A stretch of 64,000 nt of DNA from Pseudomonas sp. UFMG81 (GCF_015354575.1 NZ_JACAFQ010000001.1:124001-188000); one strand, 5' to 3'. Counted from the first letter of the stretch, positions 35,486 through 44,801 are shown. Translations and numbers: made by a program. The notes: generated by a model from the sequence alone, not told the origin.

Positions 35486-36367
35486 TCACCGGCACTGCTC
35501 GTGCAGGCACTGCGCCAGCCACTGCACCGCGGGGTTGTGCCGGTACGCTTGCGCATAGCCCATGTACAGCGGCACTTCACGCACGCGTTGGTGCTGGAGT
35601 GGCAGCCTGCGCAGACGCCCTTGCGCCAACCCGTCCCGCACCCCATGTTCCGGCAGCCAGGCAAACCCAAGGCTACGCTCGACGAAGCGTTCGGCCAGCG
35701 CCAGGCTGCTTACCGTCCAGCGCTGGGAGGTCCCCAGCCAACCGCTGTTCTGCGATTGCCGCGTCCCGGAGTCGCGAATCACCACTTGCCGATGGGGTTT
35801 CATGTCGTCCAGGCTCAACTCGCCCTCTGCCTGGCTCAACGGGTGGCTGGCAGCCACCACGCAGGCCAGCGAGACATCGAGCAGCAACGCTTGCACATAG
35901 CCCGGCGGCAGGCTGCTGGCGATGGCCAGCTCGACCTTGCCGTCCTCCAGCAACTCCCGGGCACCTGACAACGCTGTTTCGTACAGGCGAATCCGGTAAT
36001 CCGGGAACTGCTGGGCAAACGCCTCGAGCGCCTGTTGCAAGCGCTCGACCGGAAACAGCACATCCACCGCCAGCGCCAGCTCGCTGAACAACCCCGGCTG
36101 GTACTGGTTGGCCAGTTGTTCGAGTTTCTGCGCGGCCCCCAGCAGGTGCTTGGCCTGGGGCAGCAGCGCCTGGCCGAGCGGGGTCAGCACGGCCTTGCGC
36201 CCCTCGATGACGAACAGCGCCTGGCCGAGCAACTGCTCCATGCGGTTGACCGCGTGGCTGACCGCCGACTGCGATTTGTACAAGTGCTCGCCGGCCTGCT
36301 GGAAACCGCCGCACTCGACCGTGCTGACGAACGCGCGCCACTGTTCGAGACTGATCCTGGAAAACAC
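35486..36367 (-). CDS. LysR-family transcriptional regulator
   Basis: A 293-residue LysR regulator with the N-terminal winged helix-turn-helix (GGFQQAGEHLYKSQSAVSHA) and a periplasmic-binding-like effector domain. The start is GTG at 36367 because AAGGAGG (36373-36379) lies 5 bases upstream; a longer in-frame ATG start lacks a ribosome site. It lies downstream of the EamA gene on the same strand. Target genes are not evident. Confidence 0.92.
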   Translation of the reverse strand: MFSRISLEQWRAFVSTVECGGFQQAGEHLYKSQSAVSHAVNRMEQLLGQALFVIEGRKAVLTPLGQALLPQAKHLLGAAQKLEQLANQYQPGLFSELALAVDVLFPVERLQQALEAFAQQFPDYRIRLYETALSGARELLEDGKVELAIASSLPPGYVQALLLDVSLACVVAASHPLSQAEGELSLDDMKPHRQVVIRDSGTRQSQNSGWLGTSQRWTVSSLALAERFVERSLGFAWLPEHGVRDGLAQGRLRRLPLQHQRVREVPLYMGYAQAYRHNPAVQWLAQCLHEQCR

Positions 36368-36439
36368 CGATGCCTCCTTGCATGCCCGCCCTGCGGGCGA
36401 CCGTTCCATGCCCTGCGGCGTTTTACCATAGCCAACGGC

Positions 36440-37345
36440 TCATTCCGAGCGCGCCACGCCCCGCGCACGGGCCGGCCGGAACCACCAGCCCTGCTGCATG
36501 CCGGCGGCGGCCAGCAGGATCAGCGCCACCCCCAGCCATTGCAGCGGCGCCAAGCGGTGACCGAAAGCCACCCAGTCGACCAGGATCGCCGCGATCGGGT
36601 AGATGAATGACAGCGCGCCGGTCAGTGCCGTGGGCAGGCGCTGGATGGCGCTGTACAGCAGTACGTACATCAGCCCCGTATGGACGATACCCAGGGTCAC
36701 CAGGCTGCCCAGTGCCGGCAGCTCGCCCGGCAGGCCACCGAGTTTCACCCAGGGCGCCAGCAACAGCACCCCGGTGCTCACCTGGATCAGCGCGATCAGG
36801 TGCGGTGGGGTACCGGTAAGCCGTTTGATGATCAGCGCCGCCACTGCGTAAAGGAACGCCGCGCCCAATGCCAGGGCGATACCCAAGAGGTATTCATTGC
36901 CGCTGGCTTGCCCGGCGCCATGGGCGCTGACAATCGCCAGCATGCCCACGAAGGCCACGCCCAGCCAGGTCAGCTTGGCCAGGGTGATCTTCTCGCCAAG
37001 AAACAGCGCCGCCAGCCCCACCAGCATGAAGGGTTGGACGTTGTACACCGCCGTGCCGATGGCGATCGACGCCCGCGAGTAGGAGGCGAACAGCAGCACC
37101 CAGTTGCCGACGATCGCCACCCCGCTGAGCACCCCCAGCAGGAAGGTGGCGCGGGTCAACATGCCCGGCTTGAGAAAGCCCATGGCCGCGCAGATCAGCA
37201 GCAAGGTGACGGCACCGAATACGCAACGCCAGAACACCACGTCCAGCACCGGCTGCCCGGACACCAGCACGAACCAGCCGATGGTCCCGGAGATCAGCAT
37301 GGCGGCGACCATTTCCAGGGAACCGCGGCGCAACGAATTGTCCAT
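36440..37345 (-). CDS. EamA/DMT-family transporter
   Basis: A 301-residue inner-membrane permease with ten predicted helices arranged as two EamA repeats. The start at 37345 has AGGAGG 8 bases upstream. Members export amino acids or metabolites. It is divergent from an Lrp/AsnC regulator 133 bases away, a common pairing in which the Lrp protein controls an amino-acid exporter; this is inferred. Confidence 0.9.
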   Translation of the reverse strand: MDNSLRRGSLEMVAAMLISGTIGWFVLVSGQPVLDVVFWRCVFGAVTLLLICAAMGFLKPGMLTRATFLLGVLSGVAIVGNWVLLFASYSRASIAIGTAVYNVQPFMLVGLAALFLGEKITLAKLTWLGVAFVGMLAIVSAHGAGQASGNEYLLGIALALGAAFLYAVAALIIKRLTGTPPHLIALIQVSTGVLLLAPWVKLGGLPGELPALGSLVTLGIVHTGLMYVLLYSAIQRLPTALTGALSFIYPIAAILVDWVAFGHRLAPLQWLGVALILLAAAGMQQGWWFRPARARGVARSE

Positions 37346-37478
37346 CTCACACCTCCTCTGAACGATGGCCACAGTATGCGCGGGGTGCCAACCCACCTTC
37401 CAGCGGATAGCGAAGGCAGAAGCGTCAGTTCGCCTTTACTATCAAGGCTGATCACCAAAATTGCCTAACGAGGTAAGC

Positions 37479-37916
37479 ATGACCGATGACATCGACCAGT
37501 TGCTGATCAACGCCCTGATGGAGGACTCGCGTCGCTCGCTCAAGGCCCTGGCGCAGATCAGCGGGCTGTCGGCGCCCAGTGTCAGCGAACGCCTGCGTCG
37601 CCTGGAGGAGCGTGGCGTGCTGCGCGGCTACACGGTGGAGGTGGACCCGCGCTGCTTCGGTTACCAGTTGCAGGCCATCGTGCGCATCCGCCCGCTGCCG
37701 GGGCAGTTGCAGGAGGTGGAACGGCAGATCATCGCCATCCCCGAGTTCACCGAGTGCGACAAGGTCACCGGTGAGGATTGCTTCATCGCGCGCTTGCATG
37801 TGCGCTCGATGGAACAGCTGGACACCCTGCTCGACCGGCTCAATGTGCTGGCCGAGACCAATACCGCGATCATCAAGAAGACCCCGGTGAAGCGGCGGCT
37901 GCCGCCGATGGCTTGA
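37479..37916 (+). CDS. Lrp/AsnC-family transcriptional regulator
   Basis: A 145-residue regulator with an N-terminal helix-turn-helix (LAQISGLSAPSVSERLRRL) and a C-terminal RAM ligand-binding domain (VTGEDCFIARLHV). The start at 37479 follows CGAGGTAAGC; an extension from 37461 is not family-like. It is divergent from the EamA transporter gene, which it probably controls. Confidence 0.92.
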   Translation: MTDDIDQLLINALMEDSRRSLKALAQISGLSAPSVSERLRRLEERGVLRGYTVEVDPRCFGYQLQAIVRIRPLPGQLQEVERQIIAIPEFTECDKVTGEDCFIARLHVRSMEQLDTLLDRLNVLAETNTAIIKKTPVKRRLPPMA

Positions 37917-38479
37917 AGATGGGCACTTCAGCCGCTGCGCAGGGCTTGCGAAATGCACCAAGGCGGACAGCGGTGAAGCTACAGGCATAACTGGCCCGAA
38001 ACAGATGTGGGGGCCGGCTTGCCGGTGCCCCCCAATGCCCTGGCGATTTTTTGTACACATAAATGTCACCTTAAGTGCCATTTTTGTGTGCACTTTTATA
38101 GGGTAACGCCCCATTAGGTTACACCCAGCCTCCAACTAATTTTGACCAATTGATCAACTAATAAGACGCTCTAAAAATTAAACTTGTTCATTTGGTCAAT
38201 TTATAAATTCGTTATTTCAGCCACTTATATTTCAAATAGATAAGTTCAAAATAGTGGCCAGTTAAAAACTGGATTCACCCTGGCATGGAACTGGCTTTTG
38301 TGTGTTCGTGTTTTGTATACAACTTGAACAAAACATAAATACACAAGAACCCGCAGCGTCGCTCCGAACCGCGACCGCCGCGCCCAGAACCCAGTGATGC
38401 CAACGCCTGCACCGACGAGATGGCGAGCCCGTGCGCCAGCGCCCGCTCATCGCAGTCACACGCATCAGGAGCCGCCGGA
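37917..38479. other. AT-rich control region upstream of the NCS1 transporter
   Basis: No gene in these 563 bases, the longest non-coding stretch in the window. From about 38045 to 38345 it is markedly AT-rich. It holds a partial operator (TTGTACACAT, 38051-38060), inverted TTGACCAA (38142-38149) and TTGGTCAA (38192-38199) sites 50 bases apart, a TTGATCAA palindrome (38150-38157) and the perfect operator at 38313-38322. The last 135 bases are GC-rich leader. Confidence 0.75.
38313..38322. promoter_or_regulatory. Putative FadR/GntR-type operator upstream of the NCS1 transporter
   Basis: Perfect TTGTATACAA, 157 bases before the transporter ATG. Confidence 0.75.
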
Positions 38480-40015
38480 ATGAGTAGCAGCCTCCCCCTT
38501 GCCCCTGAACTTTCCGTTGCCAGCACCAGCCCCACATCAACCACCCTCGCAGGCCATGCGCCCGACCTCGAACTGAGCCCGCGCCTGCATAACCGCGACC
38601 TGGCCCCCACCAAAGCCGAAGGCCGGCGCTGGGGTGGCTACAGCATCTTCGCGCTGTGGACCAACGACGTGCACAACATCGCCAACTACTCGTTCGCCAT
38701 GGGGCTGTTCGCCCTCGGCCTGGGCGGCTGGCAGATCCTCATGTCGCTGGCGATCGGTGCGGCGCTGGTGTACTTCTTCATGAACCTGTCCGGCTACATG
38801 GGGCAGAAGACCGGCGTGCCGTTCCCGGTGATCAGCCGTATCGCCTTCGGTATCCACGGCGCGCAAATTCCAGCGCTGATCCGCGCGGTGATCGCCATCG
38901 CCTGGTTCGGCATCCAGACCTACCTGGCCTCGGTGGTGCTGCGGGTGCTGCTGACAGCCGTGTGGCCGCAAGTAGCCGCCTACGACCACGACAGCATCCT
39001 CGGCCTGTCGAGCCTGGGCTGGGTGTGCTTCGTGGCGATCTGGCTGGTGCAACTGGTGATCCTCGCCTACGGCATGGAGATGGTGCGCCGCTACGAGGCC
39101 TTCGCCGGCCCGGTGATCCTGCTGACCGTGGCCAGCCTGGCGGTATTCATGTACTTCAAGGCCGACGCGCGCATCGCCTGGTCGGTGGCCGAGCCGCTGA
39201 CCGGCTATGAGATGTGGCGCAACATCTTCGCCGGCGGCGCGCTGTGGCTGGCGATCTACGGCACCCTGGTGCTGAACTTCTGCGACTTCGCCCGCAGCGC
39301 GCCGTGCCGCAAGACCATCCGCGTCGGCAACTTCTGGGGCCTGCCGGTGAACATCCTGGTGTTCGCCGCGATCACCGTGGTGCTGTGCGGCGCGCAGTTC
39401 CAGATCAACGGCCAGATCATCGACAGCCCCACGCAGATCGTCGCCAGCATCCCCAACACCCTGTTCCTGGTGCTGGGTTGCCTGGCCTTCCTGATCGTCA
39501 CCGTGGCGGTGAACATCATGGCCAACTTCGTCGCCCCGGCCTTCGTGCTGAGCAACCTGGCGCCACGCCACCTGAACTTCCGCCGCGCCGGCCTGATCAG
39601 CGCCACGCTGGCGGTGCTGATCCTGCCGTGGAACCTCTACAACAGCCCGCTGGTGATCGTGTACTTCCTGTCCGGCCTGGGCGCCCTGCTCGGCCCGCTG
39701 TACGGGGTGATCATGGCCGACTACTGGCTGCTGCGTAAGGGCCGCATCAACGTGCCCGAGCTGTACAGCGAAAACCCGGCCGGCGCCTATCACTACAGCC
39801 GCGGCATCAACCTGCGCGCCGTCGCCGCGTTCATCCCTGCCGCGCTGCTGGCCATCGTCCTGGCCCTGGTACCCAACTTCCACAGCGTCGCGCCGTTCTC
39901 CTGGCTGATCGGGGCCGGCATCGCCGCCGCCCTGTACCTGCTGATCGCGCCGCGCCACGGCCACTACCACGACGTCAGCGGCGAGTGCATCGCCGTCGAC
40001 CACAGCAGCCACTGA
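38480..40015 (+). CDS. NCS1-family nucleobase/hydantoin/allantoin transporter
   Basis: A 511-residue NCS1 permease with about 12 membrane segments and a long hydrophilic N terminus (1-55). The family segment WTNDVHNIANYSFAMGLF is typical of the Mhp1/PucI/HyuP group, which carry hydantoins, allantoin or nucleobases by cation symport. The start at 38480 gives MSSSLPLAPE. Seventeen bases downstream is the racemase-like gene, so a hydantoin-type substrate is likely. The upstream operator ties it to the purine genes, making allantoin a good candidate. Confidence 0.92.
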   Translation: MSSSLPLAPELSVASTSPTSTTLAGHAPDLELSPRLHNRDLAPTKAEGRRWGGYSIFALWTNDVHNIANYSFAMGLFALGLGGWQILMSLAIGAALVYFFMNLSGYMGQKTGVPFPVISRIAFGIHGAQIPALIRAVIAIAWFGIQTYLASVVLRVLLTAVWPQVAAYDHDSILGLSSLGWVCFVAIWLVQLVILAYGMEMVRRYEAFAGPVILLTVASLAVFMYFKADARIAWSVAEPLTGYEMWRNIFAGGALWLAIYGTLVLNFCDFARSAPCRKTIRVGNFWGLPVNILVFAAITVVLCGAQFQINGQIIDSPTQIVASIPNTLFLVLGCLAFLIVTVAVNIMANFVAPAFVLSNLAPRHLNFRRAGLISATLAVLILPWNLYNSPLVIVYFLSGLGALLGPLYGVIMADYWLLRKGRINVPELYSENPAGAYHYSRGINLRAVAAFIPAALLAIVLALVPNFHSVAPFSWLIGAGIAAALYLLIAPRHGHYHDVSGECIAVDHSSH

Positions 40016-40032
40016 TTTCAGGGAGATCCGTC

Positions 40033-40761
40033 ATGCGTATTCTGATCGCCAACGTCAACACCACCGAAGCCATCACCCAGGCCATCGCCGAGCAGGCGCG
40101 CAGCGTCGCCGCGCCGGGCACCGAGATCGTCGGCCTGACGCCGTGGTTTGGCGCCGAGTCGGTGGAAGGCAACTTCGAGAGCTACCTCGCCGCCATCGCC
40201 GTGATGGACCGGGTACTGGCCTACGACCAGCCCTATGACGCCGTGATCCAGGCCGGTTACGGCGAACACGGCCGGGAGGGCTTGCAGGAGTTGCTGAACG
40301 TGCCGGTGGTGGACATCACCGACGCGGCTGCCAGCACGGCCATGTACCTGGGCCACGCCTATTCAGTGGTGACCACCCTGGACCGCACCGTGCCGCTGAT
40401 CGAGGATCGCCTGAAGCTGTCCGGGCTGTATGACCGCTGCGCCTCGGTGCATGCCAGCGGGCTGGCGGTGCTGGAACTGGAGTCCGACCCAAGGCGCGCC
40501 GTGGCGGCCATCGTCGACCAGGCCGAGCGTGCCGTGCGCGAAGACAAGGCCGAGGTAATCTGCCTGGGCTGTGGCGGCATGGCCGGGCTCGACGAAGAAA
40601 TTCGCCAGCGTACCGGCGTGCCGGTGGTGGATGGTGTGAGTGCGGCGGTGACCATCGCCGAGTCGCTGGTGCGAATGGGCTTGAGCACCTCCAAGGTGCG
40701 CACCTATGCCACGCCGCGGGCGAAGAAGGTGGTGGGCTGGCCGATGCGCTTCGGGCGCTGA
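40033..40761 (+). CDS. Asp/Glu/hydantoin racemase family protein lacking the first catalytic Cys
   Basis: A 242-residue member of the hydantoin/allantoin racemase family. The second catalytic Cys region is present (EVICLGCGGMAGL, Cys177 and Cys180). At the position of the first catalytic Cys (family motif close to ACFGDPG) the sequence reads QAGYGEHG, with Gly near residue 75. Two-base racemases need both cysteines. The enzyme arylmalonate decarboxylase of the same superfamily has the Gly/Cys pair, so the activity may not be racemisation. It is co-transcribed with the NCS1 transporter. Confidence 0.85.
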   Translation: MRILIANVNTTEAITQAIAEQARSVAAPGTEIVGLTPWFGAESVEGNFESYLAAIAVMDRVLAYDQPYDAVIQAGYGEHGREGLQELLNVPVVDITDAAASTAMYLGHAYSVVTTLDRTVPLIEDRLKLSGLYDRCASVHASGLAVLELESDPRRAVAAIVDQAERAVREDKAEVICLGCGGMAGLDEEIRQRTGVPVVDGVSAAVTIAESLVRMGLSTSKVRTYATPRAKKVVGWPMRFGR

Positions 40762-40775
40762 GCTACTTGTAGCGA

Positions 40776-40842
40776 CCCATCGCGGGGCAAGCCCGCTCCC
40801 ACGACGCTGATTACGTGGGAGCGGGCTTGCCCCGCGATAGGG
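40776..40842. repeat. REP pair (inverted)
   Basis: Inverted units CCCATCGCGGGGCAAGCCCG and complement between convergent genes; same subtype as the first pair of the window. Confidence 0.9.
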
Positions 40843-40851
40843 CCCGCAGAC

Positions 40852-42042
40852 TCAGCCCATCATCCTGGCCAAGCGCTCACCACTGCCACAAGCCAGGGTG
40901 AACCCCAGCGCCCCATGCCCCAGGTTCAACCACAGGTTGCGGTACGGCGTCGCGCCGATGATCGGCACTCCGGTCGGTGTCGCCGGGCGCATCCCCGCCC
41001 ATTCCACCGCCTGGTCATAATCGGCCGCCTCGGGTAGCGTCTCCCCCGCCAGCCGCCGCATGCTGCGCAACCTGCCGGCATCCACCGAGTCGTCATAGCC
41101 AACGATGTCCACCATCGCCGCCACCCGCAGCTGCTGATCCAGCCGCGCATAGACGATCTTGCGTTCGTAGTCGGTCAGGCTCACTTCTGGCGCCCGATGC
41201 GCGGCGATGGGCGCCGTCAGGCTGTAGCCCTTCAACGGATAGACCGGCAGGTCGAGGCCAGGCAACCCCAGGCCAGCACTGCGGTGCCCGGCGCATAGCA
41301 CCAGGCGTTGCACGTCCAGTTGCCGATCGGCGAGTGCCAGCGCCACCACCTCGTCCTTGCGACGGATCAGCCGGGTCACCGGCTGCCCCAGCCACAACCT
41401 GCACTGTCCGGATGCTTGCAGACGCTCAGCCAGGCGCAGGCAAAAGCGGTGGCAATCGGCGACCTCCTCATCCGGCGTGAACACACCACCGACGAAAGGT
41501 GCTTCGGCCAGCGCTGGTTCAAGCAAGCGCACCTGCTCGGCATCCAGCACCCGCTGACTCACCGGATCGAGCAGTTGCTCGCGTGCGTGAGCGAAAGCCC
41601 GTTGTGTGCGAAAGGCAACCAGCTTGCCATTACGCCGCCAGGCAAAATCATCGAGACCATCTTGCTCTCGCCAGCGCGCCAGGGCCGCTTGACTCTCAAG
41701 CGCCAAGCCCAGCAACTGAGCGGCGTTGCGGCGATTGACCGGTGTCCGGCAGGCCATCACGAAGGCCGCCAGCCAACGCCACTGCGCCGGGTCCATGCGC
41801 AGCCGCAATCGCAAAGGCGAGTCGCCCCGCAGCAACCAGCCCAGTGCCTGCCAGGGCACCCCGGCATCGGCCAGTGGCGCCACATAGCGGTACGACAACT
41901 GCCCACCATTGGCGAAACTGGTGGCGCTGGCCAGGCTGTCACGGGCCTCGACCACGTCGACCAGGCACCCCGCACGCACCAGTGCATAGGCTGTCGCCAG
42001 GCCAACCACCCCACCGCCGATCACCGTCACCCGCTGGCTCAT
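40852..42042 (-). CDS. D-amino-acid dehydrogenase-like FAD oxidoreductase (DadA-type)
   Basis: A 396-residue FAD enzyme of the DadA/DAO superfamily, oxidatively deaminating D-amino acids. The N-terminal FAD motif is VTVIGGGVVGLATAYALVRAG, and the C-terminal motif WAGMRPATPTGVPIIG is typical. The start at 42042 gives the motif its normal position. It is convergent with the racemase-like gene. It is probably a paralogue rather than the main alanine-catabolic DadA, as no dadX or dadR is adjacent. Confidence 0.9.
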   Translation of the reverse strand: MSQRVTVIGGGVVGLATAYALVRAGCLVDVVEARDSLASATSFANGGQLSYRYVAPLADAGVPWQALGWLLRGDSPLRLRLRMDPAQWRWLAAFVMACRTPVNRRNAAQLLGLALESQAALARWREQDGLDDFAWRRNGKLVAFRTQRAFAHAREQLLDPVSQRVLDAEQVRLLEPALAEAPFVGGVFTPDEEVADCHRFCLRLAERLQASGQCRLWLGQPVTRLIRRKDEVVALALADRQLDVQRLVLCAGHRSAGLGLPGLDLPVYPLKGYSLTAPIAAHRAPEVSLTDYERKIVYARLDQQLRVAAMVDIVGYDDSVDAGRLRSMRRLAGETLPEAADYDQAVEWAGMRPATPTGVPIIGATPYRNLWLNLGHGALGFTLACGSGERLARMMG

Positions 42043-42088
42043 CCGTGCATCCCTGTGCATGCGTTCAGCGCATGACAGTAACAGCCGC

Positions 42089-42751
42089 TCAGGTCGGGCA
42101 GCCAGCCTCGCCGTTATCCAGGCCCTGGCGCACGTTGCGGCTGAGCAGGCTGGCCTTGCCGTCATGCCAGGTCAGGGTCAGCACATACAGGGAGTCGAAG
42201 TCGTCACCGCGCCAGTCCTGGGTGATCACCTGCTTTTCACCGAGGGCCTTGCCGGCCACGGTATTGATCAGTTCCGGCAGGTAGCCATGGGACCAGGCCG
42301 TGTACACCGTCGCGTTGCGGTACTTGTCACGCAGCAGTTCTTCGGCCAGGTCTTCGGTGTCGTTGGCACCGTAGTCGATGTTCACCGGCAGGCCCAGGCG
42401 AATGGCGCTGGGGGTGATGGTCATCAAGGGGCGGATGTAGCTGTAGCTCTGGTCATGGCTGCCTTCCTCGACATGCCGCGAGGGGTTGGCAGCGAACACA
42501 TAGTCAGCCTTGCCGAAACGCTCCGGCAGCAGCGTGGCCAGGTCGATGGCGCGGTTGAGGCCCTGGCAGTTCAGTTGCCCAAGCCCTTCACCTGGCTTTT
42601 CAGCATGGCGCAGGAAGACCAGGGTCTGGGTACCATCCACCGGTTGCGCGCGGCTTTCGACCACATCCAGTGCCAGGGGCACAGCCGCAGCAGTAAGCGC
42701 CAGGCTCAACAGCAGGTGGCGGCGACGTCGAAAGAAGGAAGGCAATCTCAT
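42089..42751 (-). CDS. Exported histidine-phosphatase-family protein
   Basis: A 220-residue histidine phosphatase superfamily protein. The catalytic motif is FLRHAEKP, and a second His is seen in AWSHGYLPELI. The N terminus has an Arg-rich stretch (FFRRRRHLLLSLAL) followed by a hydrophobic segment, resembling a signal peptide or anchor. The start at 42751 is one of two in-frame ATGs. Substrate unknown. Confidence 0.82.
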   Translation of the reverse strand: MRLPSFFRRRRHLLLSLALTAAAVPLALDVVESRAQPVDGTQTLVFLRHAEKPGEGLGQLNCQGLNRAIDLATLLPERFGKADYVFAANPSRHVEEGSHDQSYSYIRPLMTITPSAIRLGLPVNIDYGANDTEDLAEELLRDKYRNATVYTAWSHGYLPELINTVAGKALGEKQVITQDWRGDDFDSLYVLTLTWHDGKASLLSRNVRQGLDNGEAGCPT

Positions 42752-42961
42752 GTACGGCAGGCTCTCGTGGCGAAAGGTATCAGGGCTCGCCACACTGCCT
42801 GCCGCCGAAGCCGCAAGACGCCCTTGGAGTGGATGCCATCCTTGGCCACGAGTGAGGGTCAGAGTGCCCCCAGCCCATTTGGTTCCTCCCTGAGGACACT
42901 CGCCGTTCCTTGGCCATTACCCACGTTAAAGCAGGACTATTGCCAAATTATTGCCCGTCGG

Positions 42962-43300
42962 TCAGTCGTCCCGGGTCAACACTTCAAGCAACTCGATCTC
43001 GAAGGTCAGGTCCGCATTCGCGGGGATCGCACCGACACTGCGCTCGCCATAGCCCAGGTGCGCCGGCACCAGCAGCTTGCGCTTGCCGCCCACGCGCATG
43101 CCCATCAAGCCCTGGTCCCAGCCCTTGATCACCCGGCCGGTGCCGATCACGCACTGGAACGGCTTGCCGCGCGCCCAGGACGAGTCGAACTCGCTGCCGT
43201 CGGCCAGGGTGCCGCGGTACTGGGTGGTGATCAGCGCGCCCTTGACCACGGCCTTGCCGTCGCCTTCCTGTAGATCGATGACTTGCAGCTCACTGCTCAT
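42962..43300 (-). CDS. FKBP-type peptidyl-prolyl cis-trans isomerase
   Basis: A 112-residue single-domain FKBP. Typical core sequence is visible: GALITTQYRGTLADGSEFDS, then VIKGWDQGLMGMRVGGKR and PAHLGYGE. It is cytoplasmic (no signal peptide) and may assist protein folding. The start at 43300 gives MSSELQVIDL. Confidence 0.93.
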   Translation of the reverse strand: MSSELQVIDLQEGDGKAVVKGALITTQYRGTLADGSEFDSSWARGKPFQCVIGTGRVIKGWDQGLMGMRVGGKRKLLVPAHLGYGERSVGAIPANADLTFEIELLEVLTRDD

Positions 43301-43374
43301 GGCAGGTTCCTCGAAGCGGTTGTTCGTGGCCGCCCTTTTCTCAGGAATGCGCAGGCTTGGCAAGGCCGCTGGCG

Positions 43375-43788
43375 TCAGGACGGGGCGAACAGCTCGAAGA
43401 CCTGCTGACCGGTGAGGTCTTTGGTTTCGTTCTTGAAGCAGTACCAGGCGGGTTTTTCATCAATGAAGATTTGCTCGGTGAAGGTCCAGTTCGCTTCGCC
43501 ATCGAGCAGGCCGACCGGCACGACGTACAGGTCCTGCGCTTTGAGCCGGTAGAACAGGTGCGTGCCGCATCCGCCGCAAAAGCCGCGCTGGGCCCAGTCG
43601 GAGGAGTCATAGACGCTGGGTGCCGGGCCTTCGATCTGCGGGGGCTGGGTGCACTGCACCGTCAGCAGCGGGCCACCGGTCCATTTGCGGCACATGCTGC
43701 AGTGGCAGGCGCCAACGTGGGGGTTGTCGAGGGTGACTTTCAGGCGCGTGGCCTGGCAAAGGCAGCTGCCTTGCAATTCCAGTGGCAT
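43375..43788 (-). CDS. GFA family zinc protein (glutathione-dependent formaldehyde-activating-like)
   Basis: A 137-residue GFA/Mss4-like protein. Its zinc cysteines are seen in GSCLCQATR, ACHCSMCRKWTGGP and GFCGGCGTHLFY. Founding members bind glutathione-formaldehyde adducts, but most of the family have no proven role. The start at 43788 removes an unrelated extension. It lies 74 bases after the 2-hydroxyacid dehydrogenase gene on the same strand. Confidence 0.9.
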   Translation of the reverse strand: MPLELQGSCLCQATRLKVTLDNPHVGACHCSMCRKWTGGPLLTVQCTQPPQIEGPAPSVYDSSDWAQRGFCGGCGTHLFYRLKAQDLYVVPVGLLDGEANWTFTEQIFIDEKPAWYCFKNETKDLTGQQVFELFAPS

Positions 43789-43862
43789 GATCGCGGCTCC
43801 GTGCTGATGGGGGGATTGGAGTATAGGCTGCGGTTCCGGAAGGATTGCGCAGTGAAGCACAG

Positions 43863-44801
43863 TCAGGCGCGAACCGGGGTGAGCACTGGCTGGCCGTTGA
43901 AGAACGCCTGCAAGTTACGCAATACCAAGGTCACGGTATCGCGCGCGGCCTCTGGGGATTGGCCGGCAACGTGCGGGGTCAGCACGGTATTACCCAGCGC
44001 CTTGAGCGCATCCGGTACGGCCGGCTCGTCGTCGAACACGTCCAGCGCGGCGCCCGCGATCAGGCCTTGCTGCAGGGCGGCAACCAGCGCTTGGGTGTCC
44101 ACCACGCTGGCGCGGGCAATGTTCACCAGGTAACCCTCGGTGCCCAACGCTTCGAGCACTTGGCCATCGACCAGATGGCGCGTGCCGTTGCCGCCAGGTG
44201 TGGCAACCACCAGGAAATCGACCGCATCGGCCAGGTGCAGCGGGCTGTCATACCAGGTGTAGGGCTGGTCCGTGCGCGGGGTGCGGCTGTGGTAGCTGAC
44301 GTTCATGTCGAAACCTTGGGCGGCACGCCGGGCGATGGCCTGGCCGACCGCGCCCAGGCCGATGATACCCAGGCGCTTGCCGCTCACCGAGGGGCTGATC
44401 ACCCGGTTCCACTCGCCACGGCGGGTGCTGGCGTCGGCGCGAGGGATATCACGTACAAGCGCCAGCAGCAGCGCCATGGCATGGTCGGCGACTGCGCCGG
44501 CATTGGCGCCGGCGCCATTGGTCACGGTGATGCCGCGTGCGGCGGCGGCGGCCAGGTCAACCTGCTCGTAGCCGGCGCCGATCACGCAGATGATCTGCAG
44601 CTGTAGCAACTGGTCGATTTCGCTGGCGGTCAGGCCCAATGGGCCGCGCGTGAGCACCGCGTCGATCTCGCCAGCATGCCGGGCGATGGCATCGGCGCGC
44701 AGTTGCGGCGAGGGCGCGCGGATCAGGCGGTAACCGGCCTGCTCCAGCAGCGGTAGGTAGTCATCGACGGTTTCCACCAGCACCAGGACTGTCTTGCTCA
44801 T
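43863..44801 (-). CDS. D-isomer-specific 2-hydroxyacid dehydrogenase
   Basis: A 312-residue NAD(P)-dependent dehydrogenase of the D-2-hydroxyacid family. The nucleotide-binding motif is LGIIGLGAVGQAIARRA. The catalytic Arg region is VNIARASVVD, the Glu region is DVFDDEPAVP, and the catalytic His is in TPHVAGQS. It could reduce glyoxylate or hydroxypyruvate, but this is not shown by the sequence and no operator of the purine type is nearby. Confidence 0.92.
   Translation of the reverse strand: MSKTVLVLVETVDDYLPLLEQAGYRLIRAPSPQLRADAIARHAGEIDAVLTRGPLGLTASEIDQLLQLQIICVIGAGYEQVDLAAAAARGITVTNGAGANAGAVADHAMALLLALVRDIPRADASTRRGEWNRVISPSVSGKRLGIIGLGAVGQAIARRAAQGFDMNVSYHSRTPRTDQPYTWYDSPLHLADAVDFLVVATPGGNGTRHLVDGQVLEALGTEGYLVNIARASVVDTQALVAALQQGLIAGAALDVFDDEPAVPDALKALGNTVLTPHVAGQSPEAARDTVTLVLRNLQAFFNGQPVLTPVRA

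Noticed and set aside
38051..38060. Further copy of the operator, TTGTACACAT
   Set aside because: Two mismatches to the palindrome and more than 400 bases from the NCS1 start; noted only as a weak half-site.
38537..40012. 491-codon open frame antisense to the NCS1 transporter
   Set aside because: Low-complexity His/Gln/Asp/Gly-rich shadow of a membrane protein gene.
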